DNA of 64,000 bases. Origin: Promethearchaeota archaeon (lineage in GTDB: Archaea > Asgardarchaeota > Lokiarchaeia > Helarchaeales > RDOG01). The notes beneath the pieces were generated by a model. The model was not told the DNA's origin, made no database searches, and saw nothing but the letters and a program-made list of their open reading frames with translations. The stretch covers positions 29,177 through 93,176 of the forward strand of contig RDOG01000017.1 in assembly GCA_011365055.1 (NCBI GenBank), in the 5' to 3' direction. A program made the position numbers and the translations under genes. Below are positions 8,484 to 17,795 of the stretch, one piece after another; position 1 is the stretch's first letter, and each line of letters starts with the position of its first letter.

Positions 8484-9752
8484 TTAATTAATTTTGTCTA
8501 ATAACATTCCTTCAACCAAAATAGGAGGATTCTCCAGAGCTCGACTTGTAGCTTTTGTCAATTTAGTTTCAGACTCAGAAAATATTTCTAATAATACATC
8601 ACCATTCGAAATTTTATCCCCTCTTTTTCCCAGTATTTTTATACCTGCACCTTTATCAAATGGAGCACCGGCTAAAACGGCAATTTGATTTAAAATTGAA
8701 TTATTAACTCGAGTGATATAACCATCTTGAGAAGCGTGGATTTTTGCATCGTATTGACCAATCTGAATATCATTTATATTTTTGATATCACCACCTTGAA
8801 TTTCAATTATTTCAAGAAATTTTTGTTTAGCTTTTCCATTTTTTAATATCTCTAATGCTTGTTTTCGCCCTTTACCTTTTTTAAAATTACTCATTTCAAG
8901 TAACATACCTGCTAGAGAAATTGATTTTTCAACTAAGCTATCAACACGACAAGTTGTTAATGCTTCTATGGCTTCTTGTGCTTCTAATGCAGGTCCGATG
9001 CAGTTTCCCACTGGCTGCCCGCCATAAGTTATGCCTGCTTGTATTTCTATATCTAATTGTTTTCCAATATCAACCAACTTTCGGGCAATTCTTTGACCTT
9101 CTTCCATAGTAGCAATTTTTGTTCCTTCAATTGGGACATCTAATACTAATTTATTAATACCCATAGCCACTTTTTTAGATAAAATAGAAGCAACCATTTG
9201 AGATTCTGGATTCAAATGAAGATAACGTTCGACTTGTATAATTTTATAATCTACAGGACAAATATCCTTACTAGCTTCCACGATAATTCCATTAGTTTTA
9301 TTTGCCATTTCAATCATTTCAGAAGATTTGAATTGAACTGGTGCCAATACCTCCATTGTATCTGCTGTTCCTGAAGGAGACGTGATTGCCCTGCTGCATG
9401 TTTTTGGTATCACTAAACCTGCAGCAGCAACAATAGGTACTATTAGTAAGGTTACTTTATTACCTGGAACACCACCAGTCGAATGTTTGTCATAAATCGT
9501 TTTGATTCCGAAATTTATTCTCGATCCAGTATCAACAAATGCATTTATCATGGCAACAATTTCTTTAATAGATAGACCCTTCATCTGTTGTGAGAAAATG
9601 AACCCAGCAATTTCAACATCATTCAATTTATCATTACAAATGTCATTAATGATTCCTTTTATCTCTGAGTCATCTAATTCTATTCCGATCATCTTTTTTT
9701 TGATGTTTTCCATGGAGGAAAAACTTTCATGAGAAATTTCCATAAATAACAT
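8484..9752 (-). CDS. Nucleoside/nucleotide phosphorylase, archaeal AMP/thymidine phosphorylase family
   Basis: A glycosyltransferase-family-3 phosphorylase. Key segments: KHSTGGVPGNKVTLL (phosphate/nucleoside site), PKTCSRAITSPSGTADTMEVLA, ASILSKKVAMG, and a carboxy domain ending in ENPPILVEG. GGVPGNK and the TSPSGTADTMEVLA stretch are features of archaeal AMP phosphorylase rather than bacterial DeoA. Archaeal AMP phosphorylases are about 500 residues with an amino domain of some 80; this protein has 422 and starts almost directly at the helical domain, so that domain is missing. The reaction, phosphorolysis of AMP or pyrimidine nucleosides to ribose phosphates, is known for the family; the substrate here is open. 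No RuBisCO or ribose-1,5-bisphosphate isomerase gene is nearby. The start could also be ATG at 9743. Confidence 0.85.
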   Translation of the reverse strand: MLFMEISHESFSSMENIKKKMIGIELDDSEIKGIINDICNDKLNDVEIAGFIFSQQMKGLSIKEIVAMINAFVDTGSRINFGIKTIYDKHSTGGVPGNKVTLLIVPIVAAAGLVIPKTCSRAITSPSGTADTMEVLAPVQFKSSEMIEMANKTNGIIVEASKDICPVDYKIIQVERYLHLNPESQMVASILSKKVAMGINKLVLDVPIEGTKIATMEEGQRIARKLVDIGKQLDIEIQAGITYGGQPVGNCIGPALEAQEAIEALTTCRVDSLVEKSISLAGMLLEMSNFKKGKGRKQALEILKNGKAKQKFLEIIEIQGGDIKNINDIQIGQYDAKIHASQDGYITRVNNSILNQIAVLAGAPFDKGAGIKILGKRGDKISNGDVLLEIFSESETKLTKATSRALENPPILVEGMLLDKIN

Positions 9753-9796
9753 GATAGCACAATTTAATTTAAATTTTCATAAGTTGATTGATTCTC

Positions 9797-11017
9797 ATGG
9801 AGCGGTTTGTAACTGAAATGCAAAAAAAATTTACATTTCCAATAAAACTCTGGAAAGAAGGAAAAGTATCATTTTTTGCTCCAGATCAGTCAATTTATGA
9901 AAGAAAGGATTATCCACCTTCAAAATTTCCAGTATTCTACAATCCAATGATGATAATTAATCGAGATATAACTCTTTTAATTATTAAATCTTACCAAGAA
10001 GAATTTTTAGATAAAAAAATAAAATTTGGAGAACCTTTATGTGGAATTGGGATTCGAGGATTGAGAATTATTAAAGAAATAGGAGATATTAATGTATATT
10101 TAAACGACATTAATGAAATTAGCATTAACTTATTAAAAGAAAATATGAAATTTAACAATGTAAATGAAGATGAACTAAAAATTTCAATAAATGATGCTAA
10201 TCAATTTATGTCGAATTATTCAAAACCAAAAGAGAGATTCGATATCTTGGATATAGATCCATTTGGAAGTCCAGTAAAATTTGTTGATTCAGCTCTTCAA
10301 GCTCTAAAGGGAGAAAACGGATTATTATGCGTAACTGCAACAGACATGCCACCACTCGTTGGAATTTATAAAAAAGCATGTTTTAGAAAATATGGTATTT
10401 ATCCAATTAAAACTGAATATTCACACGAGTTAGCCTTGAGAATATTAATAACTTTTCTTATTAGAGAAGCGGCAAAATATGATATTAACTTAAAAATATT
10501 ATTTAGTTACTATCATCAGCATCATATCAGAGTATTTGTAAAGTCAAGTATGGGAAAGCTAAAAGTAAATGAATCTTTCAAATATTTTGGATATCTTTAT
10601 CATTGTTTTAACTGCAATGAAAGGTTTTTATCGAATCTAAAAGATACGAAATTATCTATTTGTACATCTTGTCATTCAGAATTAGAGATTATTGGTCCAA
10701 TATGGATTGGAAAATTAGCAGATAAGGAATTCTTAATGAAAATGATGGCTTTTATAGATAATTTCAATTTCATCTCTGATAAAAAAATTAGAAATTTGAT
10801 CACTTTACATTTATCAGAAATCGATTCACAAATTACATTCCACGATACTTCACGATTGATTTACGAACATAAACTCAAATCAATTAAACTTTCTAGAATC
10901 ATTGATGGACTAAAAAATAAAGGATTTAACGCTTCTAGAACTCATTTTTCTCCGATCGGTATCAAAACCAATGCAAAGAGAAATGAAATTGCAGAAATTA
11001 TCAAGAATCTACTTTAA
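9797..11017 (+). CDS. trm1: tRNA (guanine26-N2)-dimethyltransferase Trm1
   Basis: SAM-dependent methyltransferase that modifies G26 of tRNA. The amino segment EGKVSFFAPD and FYNPMMIINRDI is diagnostic for Trm1. The SAM fold follows: LCGIGIRGLR, YLNDINE, and the catalytic motif DIDPFGSP. The carboxy domain contains CFNCNE and CTSCH, a zinc-binding pair, then GPIWIGKL and a winged-helix-like end. Length about 406 residues, normal for archaeal Trm1. ATG at 9797 (MERFVTE) is preferred to TTG at 9788. It is divergent from the phosphorylase gene with under 50 bp between them and is followed by a 470-bp gap. Confidence 0.93.
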   Translation: MERFVTEMQKKFTFPIKLWKEGKVSFFAPDQSIYERKDYPPSKFPVFYNPMMIINRDITLLIIKSYQEEFLDKKIKFGEPLCGIGIRGLRIIKEIGDINVYLNDINEISINLLKENMKFNNVNEDELKISINDANQFMSNYSKPKERFDILDIDPFGSPVKFVDSALQALKGENGLLCVTATDMPPLVGIYKKACFRKYGIYPIKTEYSHELALRILITFLIREAAKYDINLKILFSYYHQHHIRVFVKSSMGKLKVNESFKYFGYLYHCFNCNERFLSNLKDTKLSICTSCHSELEIIGPIWIGKLADKEFLMKMMAFIDNFNFISDKKIRNLITLHLSEIDSQITFHDTSRLIYEHKLKSIKLSRIIDGLKNKGFNASRTHFSPIGIKTNAKRNEIAEIIKNLL

Positions 11018-11487
11018 AAAAATAATCATTTTTTAAGCATTATGAGTGAAATTTTCTTCATAAATAAGTTATTTCTTACCGTTTTTGCGATCTAAGCAAT
11101 AATAACGCTAAAAATATTCACCGATAATGAAAATAAAGAGCATTTTTTAAAAGAATTTTCTTCTATGTTTTTATTTTTTTTATATATAACTTCGCAATGA
11201 ATATAATGTTGAATATGATAAGTTCGCAAAAAAAAATTGCTAAATTAAGTAACTTTTTAAATAATCTTTGAATATATAAAAACAACGACTAGAAATTTGC
11301 GAAATTATTAGATATAACCTAAAAATAAATGCGAGAATCGCATGGAATTTAAATGAAGTATGCTTTACAATGAAAGGGAAACCTAACAGTAAACCTTACT
11401 TGATTTGACATTCGGAAACATCCATGCATTACCTTACAGTTAAAAACATATAATAAAATTAGTTTAAAATATAAGGAAGAATAGTGA
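11018..11487. other. Intergenic region, 470 bp, no gene seen
   Basis: AT-rich spacer between trm1 and a small coiled-coil gene. A short hairpin (GCGAGAATCGC) lies near 11331. TTTATATATAACTT near 11180 resembles a TATA box but has no gene at the expected distance. The frames are broken by frequent stops and no tRNA-like T-arm is visible. A small non-coding RNA cannot be excluded. Confidence 0.4.
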
Positions 11488-11928
11488 ATGGTAGTTGATG
11501 ATTGGAAGAATTATAGACAAGTGATATTAGATAATGTTAGTAATGAGGAAGAGGACGTTAATAAAAAAGTTAAAGAATTATTTGAAAGGATAGATAATTT
11601 AGTATTCGAAAATACAATTAGTAAAAATAATGAACAATTATTATCAACTAAAATCCAATTATTGGAAACTCGGGTCAAGCTGCTTGAAGACCAAAATCCA
11701 GAACGTTTAGCGATAATAAATAAAATTTTATTTGATATCTTGGATGAACTTGTTTTCTTACAAATTGCTGATGATGTATTAAAATTAGAAGACGGGAACT
11801 GCCCTAAGTGTAACCAACCTTTAACAGATGAACTTTATCAAAAAATAAAAATTGATATTGATAGTCTCCTAAAATCAGTCAAAAAAATTGAAACTGATAT
11901 AGCACAAGAAATACAAAAAATGAGTTGA
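11488..11928 (+). CDS. Small coiled-coil protein with one CxxC
   Basis: Not recognised. The 146-residue protein is almost entirely predicted helix. Residues about 15-75 carry heptad-like Leu/Ile spacing (LLETRVKLLED), and a second helical stretch covers 85-146. Between them sits NCPKCNQPL, a single CxxC that could bind metal only as a dimer. Charge is mixed and there is no membrane segment. ATG at 11488 follows AGTGA closely. It converges on the mutase large-subunit gene with five bases between stops, so it is probably its own transcript. The composition matches its neighbours and gives no sign of recent transfer. Confidence 0.55.
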   Translation: MVVDDWKNYRQVILDNVSNEEEDVNKKVKELFERIDNLVFENTISKNNEQLLSTKIQLLETRVKLLEDQNPERLAIINKILFDILDELVFLQIADDVLKLEDGNCPKCNQPLTDELYQKIKIDIDSLLKSVKKIETDIAQEIQKMS

Positions 11929-11933
11929 TATAT

Positions 11934-13631
11934 TTAAAATAGATCAGTTGGTTCTTTGTAAGTTCCAAATACTTTTACAAGAATTTCTCTTATCTCACCT
12001 AAAGTTGCATATGCATGTGCAGCCTCAATTAATGCTTCCATAATATTTTGGTCTGATTTTGCAACCATTTCTATTTTTTTTAAAGCAGCTGTAACTTTTT
12101 CGTTGTCTCGAGTTTTTCGCAGCTTTTCTATACTTTCACATTGTTTCTTTTCTGTTAAAGGATCAATTTCGAGTAATGGAATCGTTATTTCTTCATCTCC
12201 AGGCATCCTATATTTATTCAAACCAACAAGAATTCGCTTATTTTCATCTATTTCTCTTTGATATCTGTATGCTGCTTGAGCAATTTCTCTCTGAAAAAAC
12301 CCTCTATGAATTGTATTTACCACTGCTAAATGCATCTTATTGCTATTACCAAATTTTTTAATTTTATCAAAATACTCGTAACACTGCTTCTCCATTAAAT
12401 CAGTCATCGCTTCTATACAATAGGAGCCACCTAGTGGATCAACAGAATCCGTAACACCACTTTCGTTTGCAATTATTTGTTGGGTTCTTAAAGCAACAGT
12501 TACAGCATCTTTCGAAGGTAATGCAAGGGTTTCATCATAAGAATTTGTATGTAAAGATTGTGTACCGCCTAATACCGCAGCTAATGCTTGAATAGTTGTT
12601 CTGACAATGTTATTAATTGGTTGTTGTGCTAAAAGAGAAACACCTGCAGTTTGAGTGTGAAATCTTAACTTCATTGAATTTGGATTTTCGGCGCCTCTTT
12701 CTTTCATTTCTCTTGCCCATATTCTGCGAGCCGCTCGATATTTACAAATTTCTTCAATAAAATTATTATGGGCATTGAAGAAAAAACTTAGCCTTGGAGC
12801 AAAAGAATCAATATTCATTCCTCGTTCTAATGCAGCATCAACATAAGCAAGCCCATCTGCAAGTGTAAACGCTATTTCTTGAACTGCAGTAGATCCAGCT
12901 TCCCTTATATGATAGCCACTGATTGAAATTGTATTCCATTTGGGTAAATCTGTGCTCCCAAATTCAAAAGTATCTAAAATTAACCTCATTGAAGGTTCAG
13001 GTGGGAAGATCCATGATTTTTGTGCAATATATTCTTTTAAAATGTCATTTTGGATGGTTCCACGTAATTTTTTTCTCACTTCTTTTATTGGGATACCTTT
13101 CTTTTTAGCTTGATTTTCAGCTGCAGCAACATAAAATGACCAAACAATAGCTGCAGGACCATTTATTGTCATGCTAGTGCTGACTTCATCTAATGGAATC
13201 TCATCAAAAAGAGTTTCCATATCAGCAAGAGAAGAAATGGCAACACCACATTTTCCAACTTCCCCTTTAGACATTTCATGATCAGAATCATATCCATATA
13301 ATGTAGGAAAATCAAAAGCTACACTTAATCCAGTTTGACCATTTTCTAATAAGTATTTATACCTTTTGTTTGTATCTTTAGCGGTCCCAAATCCTGCAAA
13401 CATCCTCATGGTCCAAAGTCTACCACGATGCATCGTCGGATAGACGCCTCTTGTAAAAGGGAGCTGTCCAGGGAATCCTAACTTCTCATCATAATCAAAA
13501 TTAGGATCAGGAGTATATAATCTTTCGATTTCGTTATTAGATAAATTGATAAATTTATCCATTCTTTCCGGTGTTTTTTCCATAAATTTTTTAACTAAGT
13601 TTTTTTCCCATTCTTCTTTGGAATCAGCCAA
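11934..13631 (-). CDS. B12-dependent acyl-CoA mutase large subunit (MCM/ICM family)
   Basis: Catalytic TIM-barrel subunit of an adenosylcobalamin-dependent acyl-CoA mutase; 565 residues, the size of the split archaeal form. Recognised segments: [84 protein letters not shown] and VDPLGGSY. The family converts methylmalonyl-CoA to succinyl-CoA or isobutyryl-CoA to butyryl-CoA. Phe78 (RMFAGFG) and Gln204 (AQKSWIFPP) stand where typical methylmalonyl-CoA mutases have Tyr and Arg, the pairing reported for isobutyryl-CoA mutase. Start is TTG at 13631 behind GGAGA. The B12-binding subunit is divergent 166 bp away and the cobalamin adenosyltransferase is just beyond it, so the module is complete except for an epimerase and MeaB. 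Confidence 0.92.
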   Translation of the reverse strand: MADSKEEWEKNLVKKFMEKTPERMDKFINLSNNEIERLYTPDPNFDYDEKLGFPGQLPFTRGVYPTMHRGRLWTMRMFAGFGTAKDTNKRYKYLLENGQTGLSVAFDFPTLYGYDSDHEMSKGEVGKCGVAISSLADMETLFDEIPLDEVSTSMTINGPAAIVWSFYVAAAENQAKKKGIPIKEVRKKLRGTIQNDILKEYIAQKSWIFPPEPSMRLILDTFEFGSTDLPKWNTISISGYHIREAGSTAVQEIAFTLADGLAYVDAALERGMNIDSFAPRLSFFFNAHNNFIEEICKYRAARRIWAREMKERGAENPNSMKLRFHTQTAGVSLLAQQPINNIVRTTIQALAAVLGGTQSLHTNSYDETLALPSKDAVTVALRTQQIIANESGVTDSVDPLGGSYCIEAMTDLMEKQCYEYFDKIKKFGNSNKMHLAVVNTIHRGFFQREIAQAAYRYQREIDENKRILVGLNKYRMPGDEEITIPLLEIDPLTEKKQCESIEKLRKTRDNEKVTAALKKIEMVAKSDQNIMEALIEAAHAYATLGEIREILVKVFGTYKEPTDLF

Positions 13632-13797
13632 ACTTGTCTTCTCCTTTTAATATTTAATTCAAAAAGAATATTACAAATAAATTTTTATTATGATTCATTC
13701 TTTGTTTTTTCAACATAATGCTCATGTATTGTATTTAAGAATCATATTTAAACTTTAAACAATCGAAAAATAAATTATTATTAGGAGATTGAAGAAA

Positions 13798-14223
13798 ATG
13801 AGTAGACCAAAGAGACCAATTAGAGTCCTTATGTCTAAACCTGGCTTAGATGGCCATGACAGGGGTGTGAAAGTAGTTTCGATGGCGTTAAGAGATGCAG
13901 GAATGGAAGTAATTTACACTGGGCTCCATCAAACACCGAAACAAATTATTGAAGCTGCAATTCAAGAGGATGTTGATATGATTGGAGTATCTATTCTAAG
14001 TGGCGCCCACATGACTTTAATCCCTGCAATCGTTGAATTGGCTAAAGAGGGCGGAATTGGACCTGATCAAATATTATTCTTAGCAGGTGGAACCATTGTT
14101 ATACCCGAAGAAATAAAAGAACTTAAAGAAAAATGGGGAATTAATGAAATTTTCGGTCCTGGTTCTCCAACAAGAAAAATAGTTGAGCATATTTATAATT
14201 ATTTTGAAGTAAACAACGGTTAA
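13798..14223 (+). CDS. Acyl-CoA mutase B12-binding small subunit
   Basis: Cobalamin-binding subunit that completes the split acyl-CoA mutase. [15 protein letters not shown] contains the base-off DxHxxG motif whose His coordinates cobalt; [12 protein letters not shown] and [12 protein letters not shown] are the further B12-domain motifs. At about 142 residues it is a stand-alone domain, as in archaea. ATG at 13798 is preferred to TTG at 13789 since TTAGGAGAT sits eight bases upstream. The gene is divergent from the large subunit and needs coordinated expression with it; the short inverted pair ATGATTC/GAATCAT in the 166-bp gap is a weak candidate for a shared control site. Confidence 0.93.
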   Translation: MSRPKRPIRVLMSKPGLDGHDRGVKVVSMALRDAGMEVIYTGLHQTPKQIIEAAIQEDVDMIGVSILSGAHMTLIPAIVELAKEGGIGPDQILFLAGGTIVIPEEIKELKEKWGINEIFGPGSPTRKIVEHIYNYFEVNNG

Positions 14224-14346
14224 TCCATTTTTTATCCTAAAAATTCCTTTAAATTTCTTATTTCTGTCAGGAACGAAATTTAGTTATTTCAGGGCCTCTA
14301 AATCCTTAAATTTTTTTATAAGAAACACTATAATTAAAAAAGGAAT

Positions 14347-14883
14347 TTAGAATTCAATACCAAATCTTGCATCAATACCTTGGCTTGCGTAATAATGCCT
14401 AACCATTTTCATTTCTGTAATTAGATCAGCACGCATTTTCAATTTAGGATGCATGTTTGGACCACCAGTCAATATAATTTCTAAGTGTGGAGGTTTTTCA
14501 TTTATTAATCGTAAAACCTCCTCAACATCAACTATGCCCATTTCTACTGCTACACCGACTTCATCAAGAATTATTATATCCCATTCATCCGACTTTATTT
14601 CTTTTTCAGCTTCTTGCATTGCTCTTTTTCCCTCTTCAATATCGACTTTTTCTGCTTCTGCTATGAGATCTTTTCTCCCAAATTGTCGAATTTCAAATTC
14701 AGGTATTCTATTTTGATTTTTGATTTCACCATACTTAATGTTGCCTTTCATAAATTGAATCATTAAGACTTTAAAACCGTGTCCAGTAGCCCTAAAAGCT
14801 TGACCTAGAGCAGCTGTCGTTTTACCTTTACCTCTACCAAAATATATTTGAACTAATCCTTCTTTTAATCTTTTTCTTTGCAT
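14347..14883 (-). CDS. cobO: Cob(I)alamin adenosyltransferase, CobO/BtuR type
   Basis: ATP:corrinoid adenosyltransferase, which makes the adenosylcobalamin needed by the neighbouring mutase. The P-loop YFGRGKGKTTAALG lies near residue 15, followed by VLMIQFMKG, the Walker-B-like IIILDEVGVA, and LTGGPNMHP. At 178 residues it has the BtuR/CobO size rather than that of PduO. It is the last gene of a likely three-gene transcript: two longin-like proteins are upstream with gaps of 23 and 13 bases. Cotranscription with these eukaryote-like small proteins is odd for a cofactor enzyme. The start ATG at 14883 follows GGAGAAG. Confidence 0.9.
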   Translation of the reverse strand: MQRKRLKEGLVQIYFGRGKGKTTAALGQAFRATGHGFKVLMIQFMKGNIKYGEIKNQNRIPEFEIRQFGRKDLIAEAEKVDIEEGKRAMQEAEKEIKSDEWDIIILDEVGVAVEMGIVDVEEVLRLINEKPPHLEIILTGGPNMHPKLKMRADLITEMKMVRHYYASQGIDARFGIEF

Positions 14884-14896
14884 TATATCTTCTCCA

Positions 14897-15310
14897 TTAT
14901 TTAGAGGAGGATGGTTGATTAGATATAAATGGTGTATCTTTAAATATATTCTGAATCTTCATTACAAAACCATTAAAATAATCAGTTCGTCCATCCCACT
15001 CTTTTAATATATGTTTGTATTCATCAAAAAATAATTCTTCTATAATATTCATTTTTTTAAGAATTTTTTTTGTTTTCTCATCCTTTTCATATCTAAGAAT
15101 GAATAAATAATCATCTTGACCTTGATAACATAATATTTTTGAGGAGCCTAATGATAAAGCTTTCATTTTATTTTCACCCATTTGACTAACGATTACTTGG
15201 ATTGAAGAAAATAATGAACCTATTAAATCTTGACTTTTTTCTTCAACTGATGCGTGAAATAAAGTGATCCCAACAGGATTCACAATCCATATATCTTTAA
15301 CATTAGTCAT
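14897..15310 (-). CDS. Longin/roadblock-like small protein (paralogue 1)
   Basis: A 137-residue protein with the pattern of Asgard longin-like domains: beta strands DIWIVNPVGITLF, a helix SSIQVIVSQMG, then ALSLGSSKILCYQG and YLFILRYE, and a long helical second half ending in a Trp-Asp motif (KEWDGRTDYF). It is clearly related to the next gene upstream and to the gene at 16759-17199; all share IW-I, F-x-IxxF/V-I-xQxGE-K and LG-SKI. In eukaryotes longin and roadblock folds bind or regulate small GTPases and form SNARE and adaptor subunits. The fold call is from pattern, not alignment. It lies 13 bases upstream of cobO on the same strand. Confidence 0.55.
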   Translation of the reverse strand: MTNVKDIWIVNPVGITLFHASVEEKSQDLIGSLFSSIQVIVSQMGENKMKALSLGSSKILCYQGQDDYLFILRYEKDEKTKKILKKMNIIEELFFDEYKHILKEWDGRTDYFNGFVMKIQNIFKDTPFISNQPSSSK

Positions 15311-15333
15311 AGAAACACTTTTTATTCAATTTT

Positions 15334-15747
15334 TCACCATAATGATTCTTGAATTCTCCGTTCAGGACTATCTTTAAAAATATCTTCGATAAAATCTCCA
15401 AAGTTTTCAAAATACGAGGTATTACCATCCCATTTTTTAATTTTATCTTCGTGTAATTTAATAAATCTTTTTTCAATTGTTTTAAGATGTTCCGTTATCT
15501 CTTTTTCTTTAACATCCTTACGAGAACGAGATATAAACATTAAATCTAATTTACCTTGATATAGCATTATTTTGGAATCTCCTAAAGATAGAGAGTTTAA
15601 TTTTTTCTCACCTATTTGTGAAATAAATAAATTTAAGGAAGAAAAAAAACCTCCTAACAAAGTTGGATCAACAGTCCCACCTTTAGATATATTAAAAAGC
15701 GTCACTCCACTTCCATCTACGATCCAAATTTCGTCAATATCTCTCAA
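15334..15747 (-). CDS. Longin/roadblock-like small protein (paralogue 2)
   Basis: The first gene of the longin-longin-cobO transcript. The order of elements is identical to paralogue 1: EIWIVDGSGVTLFNIS, a helix FFSSLNLFISQIGEKK, the strand SLSLGDSKIMLYQG, LMFISRS, then a charged helical half with KKWDGNTSYF. Length 137, the same as its neighbour, which points to tandem duplication. There is no signal peptide or membrane segment, so it is cytosolic. By analogy with roadblock/longin partners of Rag, Rab and Arf GTPases it may bind one of the GTPases encoded 1.5 to 6 kb away; this is inference. Confidence 0.55.
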   Translation of the reverse strand: MRDIDEIWIVDGSGVTLFNISKGGTVDPTLLGGFFSSLNLFISQIGEKKLNSLSLGDSKIMLYQGKLDLMFISRSRKDVKEKEITEHLKTIEKRFIKLHEDKIKKWDGNTSYFENFGDFIEDIFKDSPERRIQESLW

Positions 15748-15919
15748 GTTTTTTCTCTCTATCTGTTATAATAAATGCTTCTTTTTGATATTGATTTAAT
15801 CATTATAAATATGATAAATAATAAATACTTAGATATAAAAAAAAGTAATTCTCAAAATTAATAGGATTATGAAGAAAAAATCCGTTATGCTCGATAACTA
15901 ATTCGGAGTTTTGAAGTGT

Positions 15920-16708
15920 ATGGCATATAAATCTGACTTTTTTTCGATATTTGTGCACATTCCTATAATGTCTTTTGAATTAATTACTGCAATTATTTTA
16001 ATTATTTTGGGTACAGCTATTTTTATCAGGTGGATTGATAGACGAACTCGTCCTACTTTATATTTATCATTAGCACTTTTCTCAATTACAATTGCAGTTT
16101 TTATAGTTTTTACAGGTCTGTTTAGTTGGTTTCTAACATGGATTATAAGTGGAATGGGTGCAGTATATAGCCCAGATTTATATGTATTTAGCCTTCCTCT
16201 AGGATATAGCTTTGTCGTTGGTTATGATATCTTTTTATTATTATTCACCATACATATTTTTTCAGATAAAAATGAGAAAAAAGTTATACCTGTCGCTATA
16301 ATCGGTGCAATTCTAATTATACTCTTATTCTTGCCAACTAATTATTGGGGAACCAATGAGAGTCTAGGTGACCCTGTTAGTATCCGCACGTTAACACTTG
16401 GATTATTTCTCGTTTATAATATGGTGATATATATTATTTTGACAAATTATGCATTCCGAGAAGCCAAACATGCTGATAAAAAGGTTACAAGAAGAGCATT
16501 TCAAGCAATTGGAATAGGCCAAATTTTAAATATTCTTATTTTTATAATGTTTTTAGGTGATGCAATCCTTCTTTTATTGGACCCTTCCAGTCCAGGTTAC
16601 TCGATATTCGTTTATTTTGCATGGACTTTTGCGTTGGTAGCTACATTCTTATTTTATCTCGGATATATTCTCCCAAATTGGTTCAAAAAAATAATTGAAA
16701 AAGAATAG
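15920..16708 (+). CDS. Unknown multi-pass membrane protein (about seven helices)
   Basis: Not recognised. Seven hydrophobic helices can be counted, starting with FELITAIILIILGTAIFI and ending with FALVATFLFYLGYILP, with short charged loops such as RWIDRRTRP and HADKKVTRR on the probable cytosolic side. No catalytic or transport motif is seen. The start is uncertain: TTG 15911, ATG 15920 and ATG 15968 are in frame and none has a ribosome site. A TATA-like CATATAAAT at 15923 would favour 15968, giving a protein starting MSFELIT. It stands alone on the plus strand between two sets of minus-strand longin genes. Confidence 0.6.
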   Translation: MAYKSDFFSIFVHIPIMSFELITAIILIILGTAIFIRWIDRRTRPTLYLSLALFSITIAVFIVFTGLFSWFLTWIISGMGAVYSPDLYVFSLPLGYSFVVGYDIFLLLFTIHIFSDKNEKKVIPVAIIGAILIILLFLPTNYWGTNESLGDPVSIRTLTLGLFLVYNMVIYIILTNYAFREAKHADKKVTRRAFQAIGIGQILNILIFIMFLGDAILLLLDPSSPGYSIFVYFAWTFALVATFLFYLGYILPNWFKKIIEKE

Positions 16709-16758
16709 ATATATTTTTTTTAATGAGAGAAGAAAATATTAAAAAAATCGACAAATTT

Positions 16759-17199
16759 TTAGAGTGATATAAAAAATTCTTGTATTTTTTTTTCCATATT
16801 TTCTCCAGTTATTTTATGAATGTCTTTATGAAGACCATGGAAAATATGTTCTCTCAAATTTTCTGGAGTTGATAAAAATTTTGCATAATTTTCATGAAAA
16901 TTTAAAACAATTTTTTCTAAATTTTTTTTCATTTTCTTTTCTTTTGCAGATAGAGATGCTCGTAGAACAAAAATTAATTTTGATGGTTCTTCTTTTGCTA
17001 AAAAGATTTTAGAATTACCCAATTCTATTGTTTCTGCCTTTTTTTCTCCTATTTCTTGAATGAAATTTTCTATTGCGGAAATAAAGCCTGTAAATAAAGC
17101 TGAATTAAAAGCTTCGGATCCTTGAATAAAACATTCATCACTAAAAATTACATTTCCTGTTGCCTCTTCTATTATCCAGATTCCTTCAACTTCAGGCAT
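16759..17199 (-). CDS. Longin/roadblock-like small protein (paralogue 3), paired with a GTPase
   Basis: A 146-residue relative of the two longin-like genes near cobO, keeping GIWIIEEATGNVIF, a helix ISAIENFIQEIGEKK, IELGNSKIFLA and LIFVLRA, but with a different, more helical tail. It follows the Rag-like GTPase gene by 32 bases on the same strand and is therefore probably made with it. In Rag/Gtr GTPases a roadblock-type domain directly follows the G domain in the same chain. Here the GTPase ends just after its G domain and this gene could supply the equivalent domain separately. Binding is inferred only. Confidence 0.55.
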   Translation of the reverse strand: MPEVEGIWIIEEATGNVIFSDECFIQGSEAFNSALFTGFISAIENFIQEIGEKKAETIELGNSKIFLAKEEPSKLIFVLRASLSAKEKKMKKNLEKIVLNFHENYAKFLSTPENLREHIFHGLHKDIHKITGENMEKKIQEFFISL

Positions 17200-17231
17200 T
17201 ACTTCGTCACTTTTTTCTAATTGAAGCTAAT

Positions 17232-17765
17232 TCATAAAATCAGCGTTTTTTGAAAAACAGTAAATATTGTGGTTTCAAATATTTGAAATTTAAGATTAGG
17301 GGGTATGATTCTTTTTATTTTCTCGATTAAGTTCGAAGATAACATTTTATGAGAATATTCATCAAGATCTCTTATATTCGGATCAAGTTTATGAATAAAA
17401 ATTGAAAACTCTGGTCTACCATTACCCTTTTTCAATAAACTTATTATATGTTCCAAATATTGTAAAGATAAATCATACCTGTCTTTATCTTGGACATCAA
17501 TCACATAAATAATTTTATCAATGTCTTTACTATATCTCTCCCATTTCTCTATATAGTCATTTCTATATTTCTCTTGACCTCCAAAATCCCAAATGTTATA
17601 AATTCGTTCATCGACTTCAAAATTCTCGACGGTTAATCCTTGGGTAGGTTTCAAAGCGAAAAAACTTAGCAAATTAGTATTTTTTTTCAAACTTAAGATA
17701 ATTGAAGTTTTTCCACAATTATCCAATCCCATTATTAATATTTTATTAATATCTTGATCAGGCAT
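17232..17765 (-). CDS. Arf/Rag-like small GTPase, G domain only
   Basis: Small GTPase of 177 residues. G1 is GLDNCGKTS (13-21) as in Arf; a switch-I Thr is near 41; G3 is WDFGGQ (59-64). G4 is HKLD (125-128) in place of NKxD. The His at this position is a signature of Rag/Gtr GTPases. The chain ends with FETTIFTVF, which resembles the FRTSIWDETL segment that closes the Rag G domain, after which Rags continue into a roadblock domain; here the chain stops. There is no amphipathic or myristoylation-type amino helix and no Cys tail, so membrane binding is not obvious. Operon order: ArsR regulator, this gene, longin paralogue 3, with gaps of about 30 bases. A close paralogue is at 20587-21147. Confidence 0.88.
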   Translation of the reverse strand: MPDQDINKILIMGLDNCGKTSIILSLKKNTNLLSFFALKPTQGLTVENFEVDERIYNIWDFGGQEKYRNDYIEKWERYSKDIDKIIYVIDVQDKDRYDLSLQYLEHIISLLKKGNGRPEFSIFIHKLDPNIRDLDEYSHKMLSSNLIEKIKRIIPPNLKFQIFETTIFTVFQKTLIL

Positions 17766-17795
17766 AATAAAACTCCTCTATTTAAATATATTTTT

